Below, piece by piece: positions 42,160-53,435 of a DNA stretch of 64,000 bases. Positions within the stretch are counted from its first letter, which is position 1; every line of letters starts with the position of its first letter. Origin of the DNA: Hypsibius dujardini (Eukaryota > Tardigrada > Eutardigrada > Parachela > Hypsibiidae); assembly GCA_001579985.1 (NCBI GenBank), contig LRSR01008390.1, positions 1 to 64,000 of the forward strand. The letters run 5' to 3'. Position numbers and translations under genes: made by a program. The notes beneath the pieces are model-generated. The model made no database searches, was not told the origin of the DNA, and was given only the letters and a program-made list of their open reading frames with translations.

Positions 42160-42345
42160 ATACTTGTTCGTCTGTCTATCGGTCGGTCCTCATGAATCGT
42201 CTCTTACTTTCAGGCTGCTGCGATGTATCGTCCGGCTCGGCGGAAATCGGGAGCCTACCAAGAGGCCCTGAAGGAGGTGCTGGCGAAGGACAAGTCGCCC
42301 TCAGTTGCTGACGCCGCCCATTGGGCTTCTGACAAGAGCGCCTAG
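41700..42345 (+). pseudogene. broken coiled-coil exons of an unrecognised gene
   Basis: 41710-41850 reads EKRMMRAKRQIAKMIRKAG, ERELAVLKAE, a basic amphipathic helix. A one-base frame change near 41855 then leads to KAEMVQLMEKGKGKLERLM and EQAGEMIVST before a possible donor at 41930. A microsatellite intron (41975-42175) and an acceptor (CTTTCAG, 42213) precede a second exon with ARRKSGAYQEALKEVL and a stop. Helical, charged and GC-rich unlike its surroundings. The frame break and lack of upstream exons point to a displaced gene fragment. Confidence 0.5.
41975..42175. repeat. (GTCT)n microsatellite
   Basis: GTCT/GCCT repeats interrupted by a TATATATA run at 42068-42090. Confidence 0.9.
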
Positions 42346-43562
42346 AAATTGTATCACATTTGTTGTTGGCGAGTGAGAGTCGATATTCTCCGGTCGCAGA
42401 TTGGGATTGGTTGTCGCACTTGTACCCGAGATTTGAGTCCGTTGATTTTGTTTTCCCAAGGAGTCTGCGGTCTGGTTTTTTATTGTGTTCCGTATTTCCC
42501 CTGCTGATTTGATATGGACTGTTGTCGTTTCGCTACCTTTTGTTTTCTGGTTTGCACGGCGATGAAAAGAGAACGAGGACGGAAAGGCGAAGGATAGGCC
42601 GCAATAACTAACATAAAGGACCCAGACCCAGGCCCTCATCAACTCCGCAGGAGGTGCAAGGTGCATGGTTTATTACCGAGGTACCATGCCGAATACGACG
42701 TTGGACACCAGGTCTATCGAGATGGGTTATTGAGCAAAGGTCTGACGCCAGGTCTTTCATATTTTGAGCAAGGGTCCGCGCGGAGGGGGAGAAGAAGGAG
42801 ACTTCGAGGTAAATACCGAAAGCTGTGCACACACTAAGAGGTTGAGATAGACGATAAATCCAAGACGTTGCTATTTATCGGACAAATGCTGTCCAGGATC
42901 CATTCTCTTTCGATTGCCGTTTCTTTGTCTATTGACTCGAAAAAAAGCCCAGCTATTCGATGTCGATCTGACTAGAACCACTTTGAGAGGATAAACAGAA
43001 ACGCGGAAAAAAGTCACCTGGGCGATACGAATTGCAAAACAACAGAGGTTTGGGAAAGTATTTTTTTCCCAAAAAACGCGAAAAGAAGCACCCGGTTGTT
43101 GACATTGTTTCAAAAGTTTTCGAATAATTCCCATAACTGTGATAATTTTTTTGCAGAAAACAACTGGAGTAAATTCATTTCTAACCAGTAACCACTGGCA
43201 TAAGATTGTTTTGAGTCTGTCCCGCGCTTGGAGAAAATTTTTTTTTTTCGGCGCAGACTGCGCCGGGACTAACATTGAGTAATTCACAGTCAAAACATGA
43301 GTCATACAGGTATGTGCCCAAAGTGCTTGGATCGCTTTTCAATTTGGAGCTCAAAAATTAAAACTAAAAGACAAACGGGTAACACATTGAAAAGAAAGCA
43401 AAAATTTATTATTTTTAGCGAACGATTGTTACAAAATTCATTCACAGATATTTTATCCAACTTCCGTACGGGGTAGCGCAATACCCTAAGAACGGGTCTG
43501 TTTTTATTGCCAAACTTTGGCAACTTTATTTCACGGTTCAAAATTCTGTAATCGCGCAACCT
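42346..43562. other. no convincing gene; 3' region of the receptor
   Basis: Open frames on the minus strand here (for example 43305-42871) lack splice sites, homology and coding-like composition. The region next to 43562 is probably receptor 3' UTR. Confidence 0.4.
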
Positions 43563-45415
43563 TCATGGATGGACGCAGGCTGCCGCTCTCATTCTTGAAA
43601 ACAGACATTTGCCAAGTTCCTTCCTAATTCGACTCAGGGCCAGAGCAAATAAAATCGGATCGAGCATGGTCTGACAGGAGAACAAAACGTTTCCCGCCCG
43701 GAAAAAGGCAGCGCCTTCAAAGCGCTTGCCAAACAAACTAAGTGTAAAGTAAACGTTCAGCGGAGTCCAACACCCATTAACGCTGATCGTCAAAAAAATC
43801 AGCACCAGCAAATGATTATTGTGTGACTTTTTCCGCCGGATCGGTGCGGATGACGGTTGATGATGACTTCCGATTGCCGCGCTCGTCGTCGTCGGGTGCA
43901 GCGTATTCTGTTTGCGTCGACGCTTGCAGAATGACGCACAGGTCACGATCAAGGCAATAATCATCAGCAGCGGCGGAGTGTCGAAGATGAAGAGGGTGAT
44001 GATTGCCATATAGATTTGTTGACTTTTGCCGTTCATTCGGCAACTAAAAGTAATAACAAAATCAAATAAGTCATTTAATATATTTCAATATATGACGTTG
44101 ATTCCAGATGTGACTGTACACTTCTGTTTGAGTTGGAGACAATGTGACGCTGGGTTTATACAGACCGCTGGTGTTGGTGCTGGTGTCTCTGTATGTGGGA
44201 AAGGTGTGACATAACTATGGCCGAAGTTATTTGATTGCAGGTTTTATTACGACTCCAGAATAAAATTTAGCAAGAAACGATTTGAAAGTTTTTCTTCGTT
44301 CTGCGACAAAATCAATTGAACATCAGAAATTGCTTATATGCAAACCGTAAGCCTTAACCCATTAGCGCATTGTAGTACAGCGTTTTTTTTAGCTGACCAT
44401 CGTCCAGCGAAGGGAATTGGAAAAAAAATCGGTCGAAAAACGTGTCTGGTGGTAATTTGCACAAAGTACAATTATCAAATCGATGAATGAATCCATAAAC
44501 GCGCATTAAAACTCGTTTTTGCGCGAAACTTTAGTCGTCAAATTTGACAACTTGTCAGGCACTGATCCTCATTTCCTATAAAAAATATCTTCTGAAAGTT
44601 CCAAAACAATTCATTTTTTTATCATTTTTTTCTGTTTGACGGCGTCCGGCGACCTTGGCGACCCAAAAAATGCCTAAAACGGCTGACTTTGACATTTTTT
44701 ACCGGACAGTGGTCAATGACCCAATCAATGCCTAATATTGAGATAACATCCCGAGTATATATATCACTTTAGTTTGCGGGAATCGATCTATTCGTTTGAG
44801 AATGAGAATTAAAAGTTCGCTCTGTCGACATTTGTACGGCAATGGTCGTTAACGGGTAAATGAAAAACATTTCTGCTACGTCCGGCCTAACCTATGTGTA
44901 GTATCCACGGGCTGTCTGTAGTAAAGACTGTCCATGATCCAAGCGGGAGCAGTCGTCAAGTGCGTGTAGACCCAACCACCCAGACAAACGAAAAAGGCCG
45001 TTCGATGGGTGTGAATGGAGCGGTAAGAAATCGGCGCGACCGCAGCCCAAACGCGGTTAATCGCAATCAGTTGATGGGCGTTCAGAACAGCAGCCTGGAG
45101 AATCTCTGTCCCGTATAAGTACAGGGTACAGGCACTTTTCCCGAGGTACCATTCGGAGTAGAGGTTTGACACCAGGTCCAAGGGATATTGAATCAAAGTC
45201 CAGGCACAGTTAGAAAAAAGTAGATTGATAAGGTAAATATTAAAGGGTGTGCGAAGGGATTGTTTTATGAAGAGAAGGAAGAGAAGGCTGCCGTTACCGA
45301 AAAGTCCGAGGATAAAGGTCACCAGGGTGAAGACGGGAACGATTGTCCAATTGGCTATAGGAGCAACTGTTTCATTGCTGGAATGAGTATAGTTTGGACT
45401 TGTACTGAGATTCAT
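43563..45415 (-). CDS. rhodopsin-like GPCR, two exons, complete
   Basis: Exon 1 45415-44892 and exon 2 44043-43563 join in phase (AG|T) to 334 residues. The N-terminus has four N-glycosylation sequons (NLS, NYT, NET, NWT). TM1 carries GNGSLL, TM2 follows NIYLINLLF, and the TM3 Cys (KSACTLYLY) can pair with the extracellular loop-2 Cys right at the exon junction (THSCR). The DRY position reads NRV. A basic intracellular loop 3 (CKRRRKQN to RRKKSHNN) precedes TM6 with CWTPLN (CWxP), and TM7 has DPILFAL for NPxxY. A class A peptide- or amine-type orphan is likely; the ligand cannot be told. A TTG-led extension upstream is open but has no ATG, so 45415 is chosen. Confidence 0.85.
44044..44891 (-). 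other. receptor intron (848 bp)
   Basis: GT donor at 44891-44890 (AGGTTAGG) and acceptor TTTTAG at 44045-44044. Nothing else seen inside. Confidence 0.75.
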
Positions 45416-46035
45416 TGTGTGACTGCAGTTGTGCTGGGAACAGATCGGAAAAACAGTCCGCAACTTAAAGAAAAATGTTGTTTTAACTAGAGGTTTATGC
45501 GAACAGTAAAGAAGCGCTCACAAACTGGGGTGCTCCACAACGACCGACCAGAGTATGGAGCTCCGACCCAGGTAAATGTTTTCCACTGTGTCCGTAGGGC
45601 ACTTTAAGTGCGTTGAGTTGATTCCACCGGGTGGCGGTTAATGTGATTGACAAGCAACAAGTCACGACATTTACATAAGTAGAACTAATTCGGCAAATCT
45701 ACAAATCGATTGCCTGGTCGCAAGCGCCCTTCGTAATTGAAAGAATCAACGCTAGCATGCAATAATGTTTGTGCTATTCATTGGTGGAAAGCTGATGACC
45801 TTCTTGTAAGGTACTTAGGTACTCTCTCTCCCTCTCTCTGTCAGAAAGCCAACTAGCCCGAATCTGACACGTCTGACCCCAGTGGCGAGCTACTTCTTTC
45901 AAGTACCGCAATTGTAAATGAAAAACTTTAAGAGTATAATGAACCAACGACAACGGACGATGACCAGTCAATGTCTATTTTAGTTTTTCCTCCGTCTCAT
46001 TTCGAGCCGGCATGGATGCAGCAGATCGGCCAGCA
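45416..46035. other. intergenic, no gene seen
   Basis: Probably receptor promoter and the 3' region of the next minus-strand frame. A CT-rich run lies at 45820-45840. Confidence 0.4.
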
Positions 46036-46464
46036 TCAAAATGAGAGCCGGCCTTTTCCTGAGGCATTCAGATCAATCCGTTGGTGAAAGTCCGCCCAAA
46101 ATTTTTGTTGAAGTTTGGCCATGAACTCCGTCGGATTTACCAGAGTGAGGGTATCGATCCACCAGGTGGAGCCCTTGGTCCAGTCCTGTTCCATGACGGA
46201 TGCCCACGGCAGCATCGCAGCACGGAATCGCAAACGTTTTCGGCGTCCTGCGCTGTCTAAGGAGAGTTTCGGTGCAGAAAACAGCTGTCCGAAGCCGCGT
46301 TTTATTATGCGAACGATGAATTTCAACTGCAAAAGAGAATGACGGTGGCTCTGGAAACCCAGACCTTTAAGATGATGAACGAAATCAGTGGGGGTTGACT
46401 GCCGTAAGTCGAGAGCGCTTTTTACGAACTGAACAAAGATGGTCAGCTTGCGCGTTGCCACCAT
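46036..46464 (-). CDS. small unrecognised protein (142 aa)
   Basis: ATG 46464 in a reasonable context (TCACATGG) opens 142 codons to a stop at 46036. The protein is basic with a hydrophobic N-terminal half (RKLTIFVQFVKSAL) that could be a mitochondrial or membrane signal, a central RRKRLRFR cluster, and an aromatic patch WTKGSTWWID. No family recognised. GC content is higher than the flanks, which supports coding, but no intron or homology confirms it. Confidence 0.4.
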   Translation of the reverse strand: MVATRKLTIFVQFVKSALDLRQSTPTDFVHHLKGLGFQSHRHSLLQLKFIVRIIKRGFGQLFSAPKLSLDSAGRRKRLRFRAAMLPWASVMEQDWTKGSTWWIDTLTLVNPTEFMAKLQQKFWADFHQRIDLNASGKGRLSF

Positions 46465-46948
46465 GTGACAGTACGAAACGCCTTAAACCGTAACCAGAGC
46501 CATAAATATTTGTATATAATTCTTGATTGACAGCTTGTCTATGGCTTGAGAAATCTATGACCTCAGTGCTACTACTGGTACCTGATCAATACCGCCACCA
46601 ATCAACAATAGTCTAACTGTGAAGGCAAATTACCAAAAAACCTCTGCGCCCTTCAGGCTAGTGAACTGCTCACTCGCTCGGTGGTGCAAGAGTCGTACGA
46701 CAGGTCTATGAATCAAGGGAGATCGTTGCTACTACTATCGGGTTCCGCCAGTCCAACAAGACACGTACCTTGGACTGTAATCTTAATCGCGCTGTGAGGT
46801 GGTTGGTATCTGGATCAGATATTGCTGTCACAGTCGAGCACCCTTCGACACATTAACACAAAATGAACGTCCACCAAAGAGGTTCTAAAACGACTCTTTC
46901 CCGTTCGCGTATAACGCCCGTGTGTGAAAAATATTTTGCTCGATTAAC

Positions 46949-49042
46949 ATGAAAAAAATCCTGTATCTCGTAATCGGGGTCGTCGGTGTCCTTGCCACGC
47001 AGTCCGGCTTCCTGAGCTGCGATGCAACGCTTCCGATCGACTGGCGGGCCATTATCACCGGGGCCTGGGACCTAGCAAAATTCGTCAATGGCAAAACTGA
47101 ACTCCCTCCACCCAGTCTACATAGCATTTTGTCCCAACTGCACGTGGTACAGGCAAAATTGACCGAAGTGTCCGGAGCGATTCGCCAGCTGGGCCTGCAG
47201 ATCCGGACCGACGTTATGGTCCGTGACTATGACGGCTACACAACTAAGCTGACGCTTCTAACCGGGAAAGCGCAGGATTACGTTCGCCATCCGGAGAACC
47301 ATACCCTCGAAGCGCTCCGAGACTACTGCAACTCGCCGGACACCGACCCAGAAGCTATTCTGCAATGGTTCTATAAAAGCGTTGTCACTCAAAGCCCCGA
47401 TATCCTGTCTACCATGATCGAGGGCATCCCGGAAGCGGAAGTGGAGAACCTGAAAGATGCCTTCCGGTTCGTTATTTTGTTCGATGAAAGACACAGACAC
47501 AGACAAAGACACAGTTACAGACATAGACACAGACACAGACACAGACACAGACACAGACACAGACACAGACACAGACACAGACACAGACACAGACACAGCC
47601 CAGTACAGACGCAAACACAGTTCACGGACATGGTCATGGTCACAGACTCTGAAACTGAAACAGATACAGACACAGACATACAGATTGACACGTAGACACA
47701 GGCATGTTTTTAGGTGGCACAAAACTTGAATTCTTGGAATTCCTCTTCGCTTTGCTAAAGCTGACTTTTTATTTTACGCTCTCGCTCGCTACCGACCGCA
47801 AAAAAAGCCCGAGCCTGACTTGTATTATATAATTTATAACAGGCATGTTTATTCTTTGCTTTCAGTTCGCACGTCACGCAGGTCGCTCTGCTGAGGTCAG
47901 CCTGCTTGTCTGTGGCGGACCACAAACCAAGCCAGAGCTTCCTCGCGCAGACTAAGAACAAAACCTTGACTACTGTCCGCGTTATTTCCGCTCGAATTGA
48001 TGGGCACAAACCTTTGACACTTGTCTGCACAAGCCATCAAACTGCGTGGCAGAAACTTGCCTACTACAATTACGTGGAGTACCTTGCAGATGTTGAACCA
48101 GTCGCTTGTCCCTCCGGGTAAGTTTTTTTTGGATGTATTTGTAAGAAGTGAACAATTAATTTTGCGCTTCCGCACACTTGCCTGTGTTTAAACCGTGCAC
48201 TCTGCGAGTTTAAACGTGAAAACAGACGTTTTAAGCGAACAACTGCAATAATTCTCCTTTTCCATGAGCGAGTGATAATTTAGCAGCACTCACTGTTCCG
48301 CGGTGGTGTGCCTGGATCGACAAATGGGGTGGAAACTAGAAAGTGACTCAGCACCTTTGTACTTTGCCGCTATAGCACTTCCCAAAAATGTTTTTGGTGA
48401 CAAATTTAAATAATTTTTCTAAACACATTTTTGCAGTCGGCAAAAAGCAGGGGATAATTTAGACAAATATTGTTCAGATCGCTAACTTTGCTAAGGTGCT
48501 AATTCAAAGTTTTTTTTTGCTACAGAGAACTGCTGAATTCTGTACTGCTAGTCTTCGAGGTCACCGACGGTTATTCTTACTCACAGATAAAAGCGCGGTA
48601 CGTCTATCGCTGCTGCAGCTCCCTTGCGCGCACTGTTCGCGCATGTGCGGACAAAGCGACCGGCTGGCAGGCCGGCGGATGGGTCCACTACCTGGCACGG
48701 CACGAAGTGTCGTGCCGCGATCAGCTCAACGCAGGCCTCTCCAAAATGGCGCTACAGCGCCAGCAGTCGGGGATGATACAGTATGCGTACAGCTGCTGCC
48801 CCGCGAAGTCCACCACACGCTGTGAACCGAGAAGCACCAGTTGGACACGGATTGGTAGTATGGTGCACTCAATCGGCATCAATACCAGGTATCGGAGTAT
48901 GGGCATGTATGGCATAGGCAGCGAAAGCACGTACCAGCTACAACTCGACTGCAACGATCAGTTGCCGTACCTGAGTTCATTCCGGATGGAACTGAACGAC
49001 GAAGGTCAATCAAGATATAACTACGTTTGCTGCGGCCTGTAG
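46949..49042 (+). CDS. secreted protein with helical N-half and three CC-ending repeats (428 aa)
   Basis: Exons 46949-47466, 47866-48117 and 48526-49042 join in phase to 429 codons with the stop. Residues 1-22 are a clear signal peptide (KKILYLVIGVVGVLA). Residues 25-175 look helical (HVVQAKLTEVSGAIRQLG, AEVENLKDAF). The distal half contains three segments of 60-80 residues, each ending in a Y-x-Y-x-C-C motif: YVYRCC near 286, YAYSCC near 345 and YNYVCC near 425. These are preceded by ISARIDG, VFEVTDG or FRMELND-type beta strands. The pattern recalls small secreted beta repeats with paired Cys (dermatopontin-like), but I cannot assign the family. Intron 1 holds a (CAGACA)n array. Probably extracellular, disulfide-bonded; function unknown. 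Confidence 0.8.
47489..47600. repeat. (ACAGAC)n hexanucleotide array
   Basis: About 18 copies in intron 1 of the secreted-protein gene, directly after the donor at 47467. Confidence 0.92.
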
Positions 49043-49224
49043 TGTAGAGGGCATGTCGTCCGCGATCCGAATCAAAAATATTTCACACGGAATAATGGCA
49101 CTGACACATATCTTTGTAGTTTCCTGTATCGTAATAGTTTTTGTCGTGCTTGCTAAAAATGGGAAATTTGCTAATTTTGGGAAAAATTGTTCGGAAAACT
49201 GTGTTCTTCTGCTGAATCATGGGA

Positions 49225-49255
49225 AGCAAACAGACATTCAGACAGACAGACATTC

Positions 49256-49298
<43 letters not shown>

Positions 49299-49312
49299 GA
49301 GGCAGGCAGACA
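49225..49312. repeat. (CAGA)n microsatellite
   Basis: The reverse-complement orientation of the GTCT family, about 20 units, in intergenic DNA. Confidence 0.92.
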
Positions 49313-49552
49313 GGCAAGAATTGCCCGTAGCGCCGGTGCAAACTTCCGGTGCAATATAAAGTATTTTACTGCCCGAAAATCAGTCTCATTTCATCAAGGA
49401 ATTTTTATTTTCTTGTTAATATCATACAGTTTTCTCTTACAGTAACTAAACTACAGTAACACTCAGCAGCCATGGCCCAAAAAGCAACGCCCAACCAAAA
49501 TGTACAAGTAGCAAATACCGAGTACTGTACTGCAGTACTTTAAAGAATCTGT

Positions 49553-50223
49553 CTACAAGTGGCAGCGTAGTAGCAGGGCGGATGTGGACAACAAAAGAAG
49601 CGTTCCTCCTGTTCTTCCCAGGCTGAATTGCTTACTGCTCCCGTTGCAGAGATGGCCGCTGCAGCTGCACACCGCCGCGGTAACTCCGTTTATGGTCCCT
49701 GCACGGCATCCGTCAGCGGGCAGTAGACTACACTTTCTCGCAAAAAGATCTAAGGAGACGTTAATTAAATAAATCAGATGGCAGAGAAAGAGGATATTAT
49801 TCACTAGAAAAACACGAGATATAGCATTAGTCCGTACATTTTCCTCCATGGATGAGAAAATTAAAATTTGTCAATTATTTACTTTTTTCTTGTCAACTAA
49901 AGGTTAATTAATGGATTTTTAACAATTGTTTAATAATCGTTTTAAGGGTAAATTCGTTTAGTAATTTAAATCTTTTAATATATTGTAATTTATACACATT
50001 CAATACATAATCGATTGATGTATTTTAAATACTCAATATGAAGTATTGCGGAAGAAGAAGGAAGAAACTGACATACCGAGACTTCCTGCTTTGCCCTTGG
50101 TCTTCAAACACGACTTGTCCTATCCGGCGGGGCAGGTGGTTATTTGGGCGTTGTTTTTGTTGAAGTGATCCTGATATTTCGAAACGCCGCTCCCCGCGCA
50201 ATCGTAACACTGCAGCGCCGCTC
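49553..50223 (-). pseudogene. Ly6/uPAR-type GPI-anchored protein gene with one in-frame stop
   Basis: Two exons (50223-50077 and 49749-49553) join in phase (G|AT). The first reads LQCYDCAGSGV, then ITTCPAG, TAG, DKSCLKTKG; the second reads ARKCSLL, GCRAGT, AAVCSCSGHLCNGS and a hydrophobic tail (TLLLLSTSALLL). Cysteine spacing, with the final C-x-C...LCN, and a GPI-type tail are typical of three-finger Ly6 proteins of the cell surface. The TAG near 50122 interrupts the domain; a signal-peptide exon was not found upstream. It could be a recent pseudogene or a sequence error at one base. Everything else is intact. Confidence 0.72.
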
Positions 50224-50384
50224 CTACGGAACGAACAGATAATAAATTATAAAATATATAGTATATGAAGTACATATCAAAAATAATAAATCAATATAAT
50301 AAATGAATATTAAATTATTGCATAACATACAATGTATATACGAATATATTAAATAATAATAATAACATACCGTAAGTTCTTTCT

Positions 50385-50480
50385 CCGGGACTGTCAACGC
50401 ATCCCGAGCCTTCCGTTCGACTTCCGGTTCCGCTTGATCCATTTAACATAGCTGACAGTTGCTTAAAAATCCACGTGCCT
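50385..50480 (-). pseudogene. fragment of the 20.9-kb unknown gene (copy 3)
   Basis: The minus strand matches the beginning of that exon (GTGGATTTTTAAGCAACTG, then DQAEPEVERKARDAL) with a frame change; similarity ends near 50385. Confidence 0.7.
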
Positions 50481-50668
50481 AAAGGGAGACCAAATAACGT
50501 CTTCGGTAACCAAAAATTAATGAAGTAAAATAATTTCAAGATAATAAATACTGATTTTTCTTATAAGGTTTCTAGTTTTGGAGTATATTTTAAATTTTGC
50601 CGAAATGAGCCGTACAAGTTATTTCTAAATCTACAAACTTTTGGTGGTGTGTAATCTTAATTCAATTA

Positions 50669-51233
50669 AAAACAAAGTTTATTCACGGAAACATAAAATC
50701 GGACAACATATTGTTGTAAGATTCGAAAGGAAAAATGCTAAAAATTGCTGCTCTCGAAAGCACATTCCAGCGCAAACCGGTTCCAATATCGTCAAAGAAG
50801 CAAGTGGGAGGGATGGGAACGTTTTCTTTGTTCATGTCACCAAAAATGATTGTGTGGAAGTTTAACAATGACGAGGGAAATCAACGACCTCCAGACTCTT
50901 CAACTGATATGTGGAGCCTGGGGTGTGTGGTCTTGGACATGTATCTAGTGCGAGAGGGACAGCCGGGACTGCGGCTCGACATAAATATGTCCGACCGTTA
51001 TAGTATTCGGGGGCATTTACGTGAAAGATTTCCTATGATACCCCAAAAACCAAAAGATATGGCAGATGAGCTGAACTTTCTGGCCGGTCATTGTCTAAAA
51101 GTCAATCAAGATGACCGTCCGACTTCGGCAACCTTGCTGAATTACGGTCACGGCGCGTCCTTGATGTTGAAGGCATTTGAACTGCAAGAAATTACGGTAA
51201 TGGCCATGGCTCTATATATATTACTGAAAAAAT
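50669..51233 (+). pseudogene. K8: kinase domain 1 C-lobe fragment
   Basis: Starts abruptly at FIHGNIKSDNIL, then a TAA where relatives have an ATG (Met) codon, then runs open through LKIAALESTFQRK, FMSPKMIVW, STDMWSLGCVVLDMY and RPTSATLLNYG into the start of domain 2, where similarity stops near 51230. It lacks the N-lobe, the catalytic Asp (HGN) and the APE Glu (SPK). A dead fragment, closest to K3 and K4. Confidence 0.85.
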
Positions 51234-51234
51234 G

Positions 51235-51460
51235 GATGTGGGATGCTGGTGTCTCATTTCTGAAACCCATTTTTAGTCCAGTACAGTATCTCGGCTACTT
51301 CGAAATTCAAGTCCAGTAGAGATTTTCCTTCAATATTCGAAGATGCCAATCGGTTCTGAATTGAATTTTGGATGGATTTGGGACCGGAACAGAAAAGAAT
51401 TAATAAATATTTAATTAATCTTAATGCGTAAACAAAGTCTCACTATCTTGAAACTGCTAG
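51235..51460. mobile_element. partial foldback MITE after K8
   Basis: Matches the element downstream of K3 and K4 (GGATGCTGGTGTCTCATTTC, TTCAAGTCCAGTAGAGATTT, ACAAAGTCTCACTATCTTG) but the middle is shortened. Confidence 0.65.
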
Positions 51461-51489
51461 GGGAATAAGTCCAAGATAAACACGTTGTC

Positions 51490-51750
51490 TCATGATGAAA
51501 TTTATTTTCAGATTTTCAACTCTCTCTTCATCGGCGCGCAAACAAAGGATGGATGCGGATTAGATTCCGTCGTTGGGTTTTACTTTTTCGTTCCAACACC
51601 TCTGAATATGTCAGTCATTTTCCCATAATATGATCAAACTCACAGCAATATATGCTAGCATATGTTTTTGCTACATTTTGCTTTGTATTATTTTAGTTAT
51701 ACGATGTTTTGTCTGAAAAACCTTTGTTATCAACTGTATTACGGTACTAT
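51490..51750 (+). other. kinase leader-like block without a gene (copy 2)
   Basis: Contains TTCAGATTTTCAACTCTC and CTTCATCGGCGCGCA, then sequence shared with 31560-31750. No kinase frame follows. Confidence 0.6.
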
Positions 51751-52019
51751 GTACTATGTAGCAAAGATCACTCAATGTCAGGATAGCGAGAGCTCTACAC
51801 TATCTATCTAATATATCTGTCAATCTATTCATACAGCGTTATTATTCGAAACTCTATCTTGGCATTCAGCGTTCAATACTACTGTGTATGTTGTCCCAGC
51901 CCATTAATCTATAATGAATACCAAAATATGCAACACAATGTATATAGACTTTTGACGTGAGAAATTATTGCATGGCAAAGGCAAAGCTCGTGGAGGGAGT
52001 TTTTTCGGTTCTTGGGTTA

Positions 52020-52255
52020 GGTTCAGAAGCTCGCTTAGGGCCCTTACATGTCTGAACCAGGACCCCTCATGGTAGGGCTAGGGGTGGGCATAGGGGCAAA
52101 ATGCATTTACTTCTAGATTAAACCCGAATTTCGGTCTCTTGTCCTCTGATTATTTTGATTTTACCCCTTTTTTGCCTTTTAACCCCAGCATGAGAGGTCC
52201 GGGTTCCGACTTGTAAGGACTCTATAGGCGAGCCCCTTGTTAGACCTACCGCTCC
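52020..52255. mobile_element. small foldback element
   Basis: AGCTCGCTTAGGGCCCTTAC with AACCAGGACCCCTCATG on the left pairs imperfectly with GCATGAGAGGTCCGGGTTCC and AGGACTCTATAGGCGAGC on the right. The same arm sequence forms the inner part of the next element. Confidence 0.55.
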
Positions 52256-52609
52256 TTGTATGATAGGCAGAAATGGCGCTTACAAGCTACAGTACAGGCA
52301 AAAACCACTGGTTCCGTTTCTGGTTGAAAACGTGCAATATATTCTTTTGAGGTTGGGCGTTAACAGCAGTCGCAGCGAACCATTATAAATGCAAACTGCG
52401 ATTTTCGGAGAGACCGCCGGCCTAAAATGTGATTCGACTAAACTGTCGCTGAATGTGATTTCGAAGAGCAGGCGTTAGCAGAACTATCAGCCAGGAACTC
52501 GAGGGACATCCTAACAAAAAAATTAGTAAAGGTCACAATTCGAAGAAAGACACCTCAAAAGCCACATCTTTTTCAGTCCTTTTTCTGGCCAGTTAAAATC
52601 TGCTGTATA

Positions 52610-53430
52610 GTGGGCCTTTCCATTTATAGTGGGACTTTAACATATACTTCTCTGGACGCTATTCCATCTGAAATTCAATTTCGAATCGATTGGCATTAGT
52701 AAAACTCGTTCTGGAAATCAGGGGGCGGAACCAGATTTACGTTTGCCGTGGTCTTGACATGCTTTTATAGCTTGCCGAAAAATCGACCATAACCCCACCC
52801 AGGAGCTCGTTTAGGGTCCGTACCAGTCGGAATCAGGACCCCTCATGATATGGCCAGGGGATGGAGAGAGGGGTGAAATGATTTTTCTCAAAACTGAATC
52901 CGAAATTCGACTTTTTATTCCTGCTCATTTTAAACTTATGGGGATGTGGAGGGATGATTTCCCAGGGCTTCTAAGATCCCCGAACATGTCGAAAAACTTA
53001 AGTTTCTCCACCAAATTTGGACTACTCTTGAATGTTTTAAAATCTCTAACTGCAGTTACTAATAGGGTGCGTATATTGGACCCCAAAAAAATCACACGTA
53101 TTTAGTAGAAAAACGTAAGATTTTCATAATGTTTTGAAATCCCAAGAAGACCCTTAGAAATCGGACCATCTGCAGCCCACAAGTTTCAGAATGATCAGAA
53201 ACAAAATGCCAAGTTTTTGGTTCAATTTAAAAAAAAAAGGATTTTTACCCTTTGCCCACCTCCCCCCCCCCGGCCCTATGATGAGGGGTCCTGAATTCGA
53301 CTTGCAATGCCCCTAAACGAGTTCTGCCCCCGAAAAATAATTGGCTGATGCCAATCTCTTCCAGATGGATTTTCCAGATGGGAAAGTGTACTGGAGTTTA
53401 CTAAATGGCTAGATAAAAGACCAAAAATGG
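52610..53430. mobile_element. large foldback element (about 820 bp)
   Basis: Outer arms (CGAATCGATTGGCATTAG, TCAGGGGGCGGAACC) and inner arms (GAGCTCGTTTAGGGTCC, AGGACCCCTCATGAT) pair with 53270-53420 (ATGAGGGGTCCTGAATTC, CCCCTAAACGAGTTCTGCCC, GGCTGATGCCAATC). It shares the ATCGATTGGCA...GGGGGCGGA core with the 35763 element. The left edge of the duplicated block (53250, and 7635 in copy 1) lies inside its right arm. A short open frame inside is not coding. Confidence 0.65.
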
Positions 53431-53435
53431 TGTGG

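Noticed and set aside
42871-43305. Minus-strand open frame of 144 codons
   Set aside because: No domain, signal, splice sites or coding-like composition; probably receptor 3' region.
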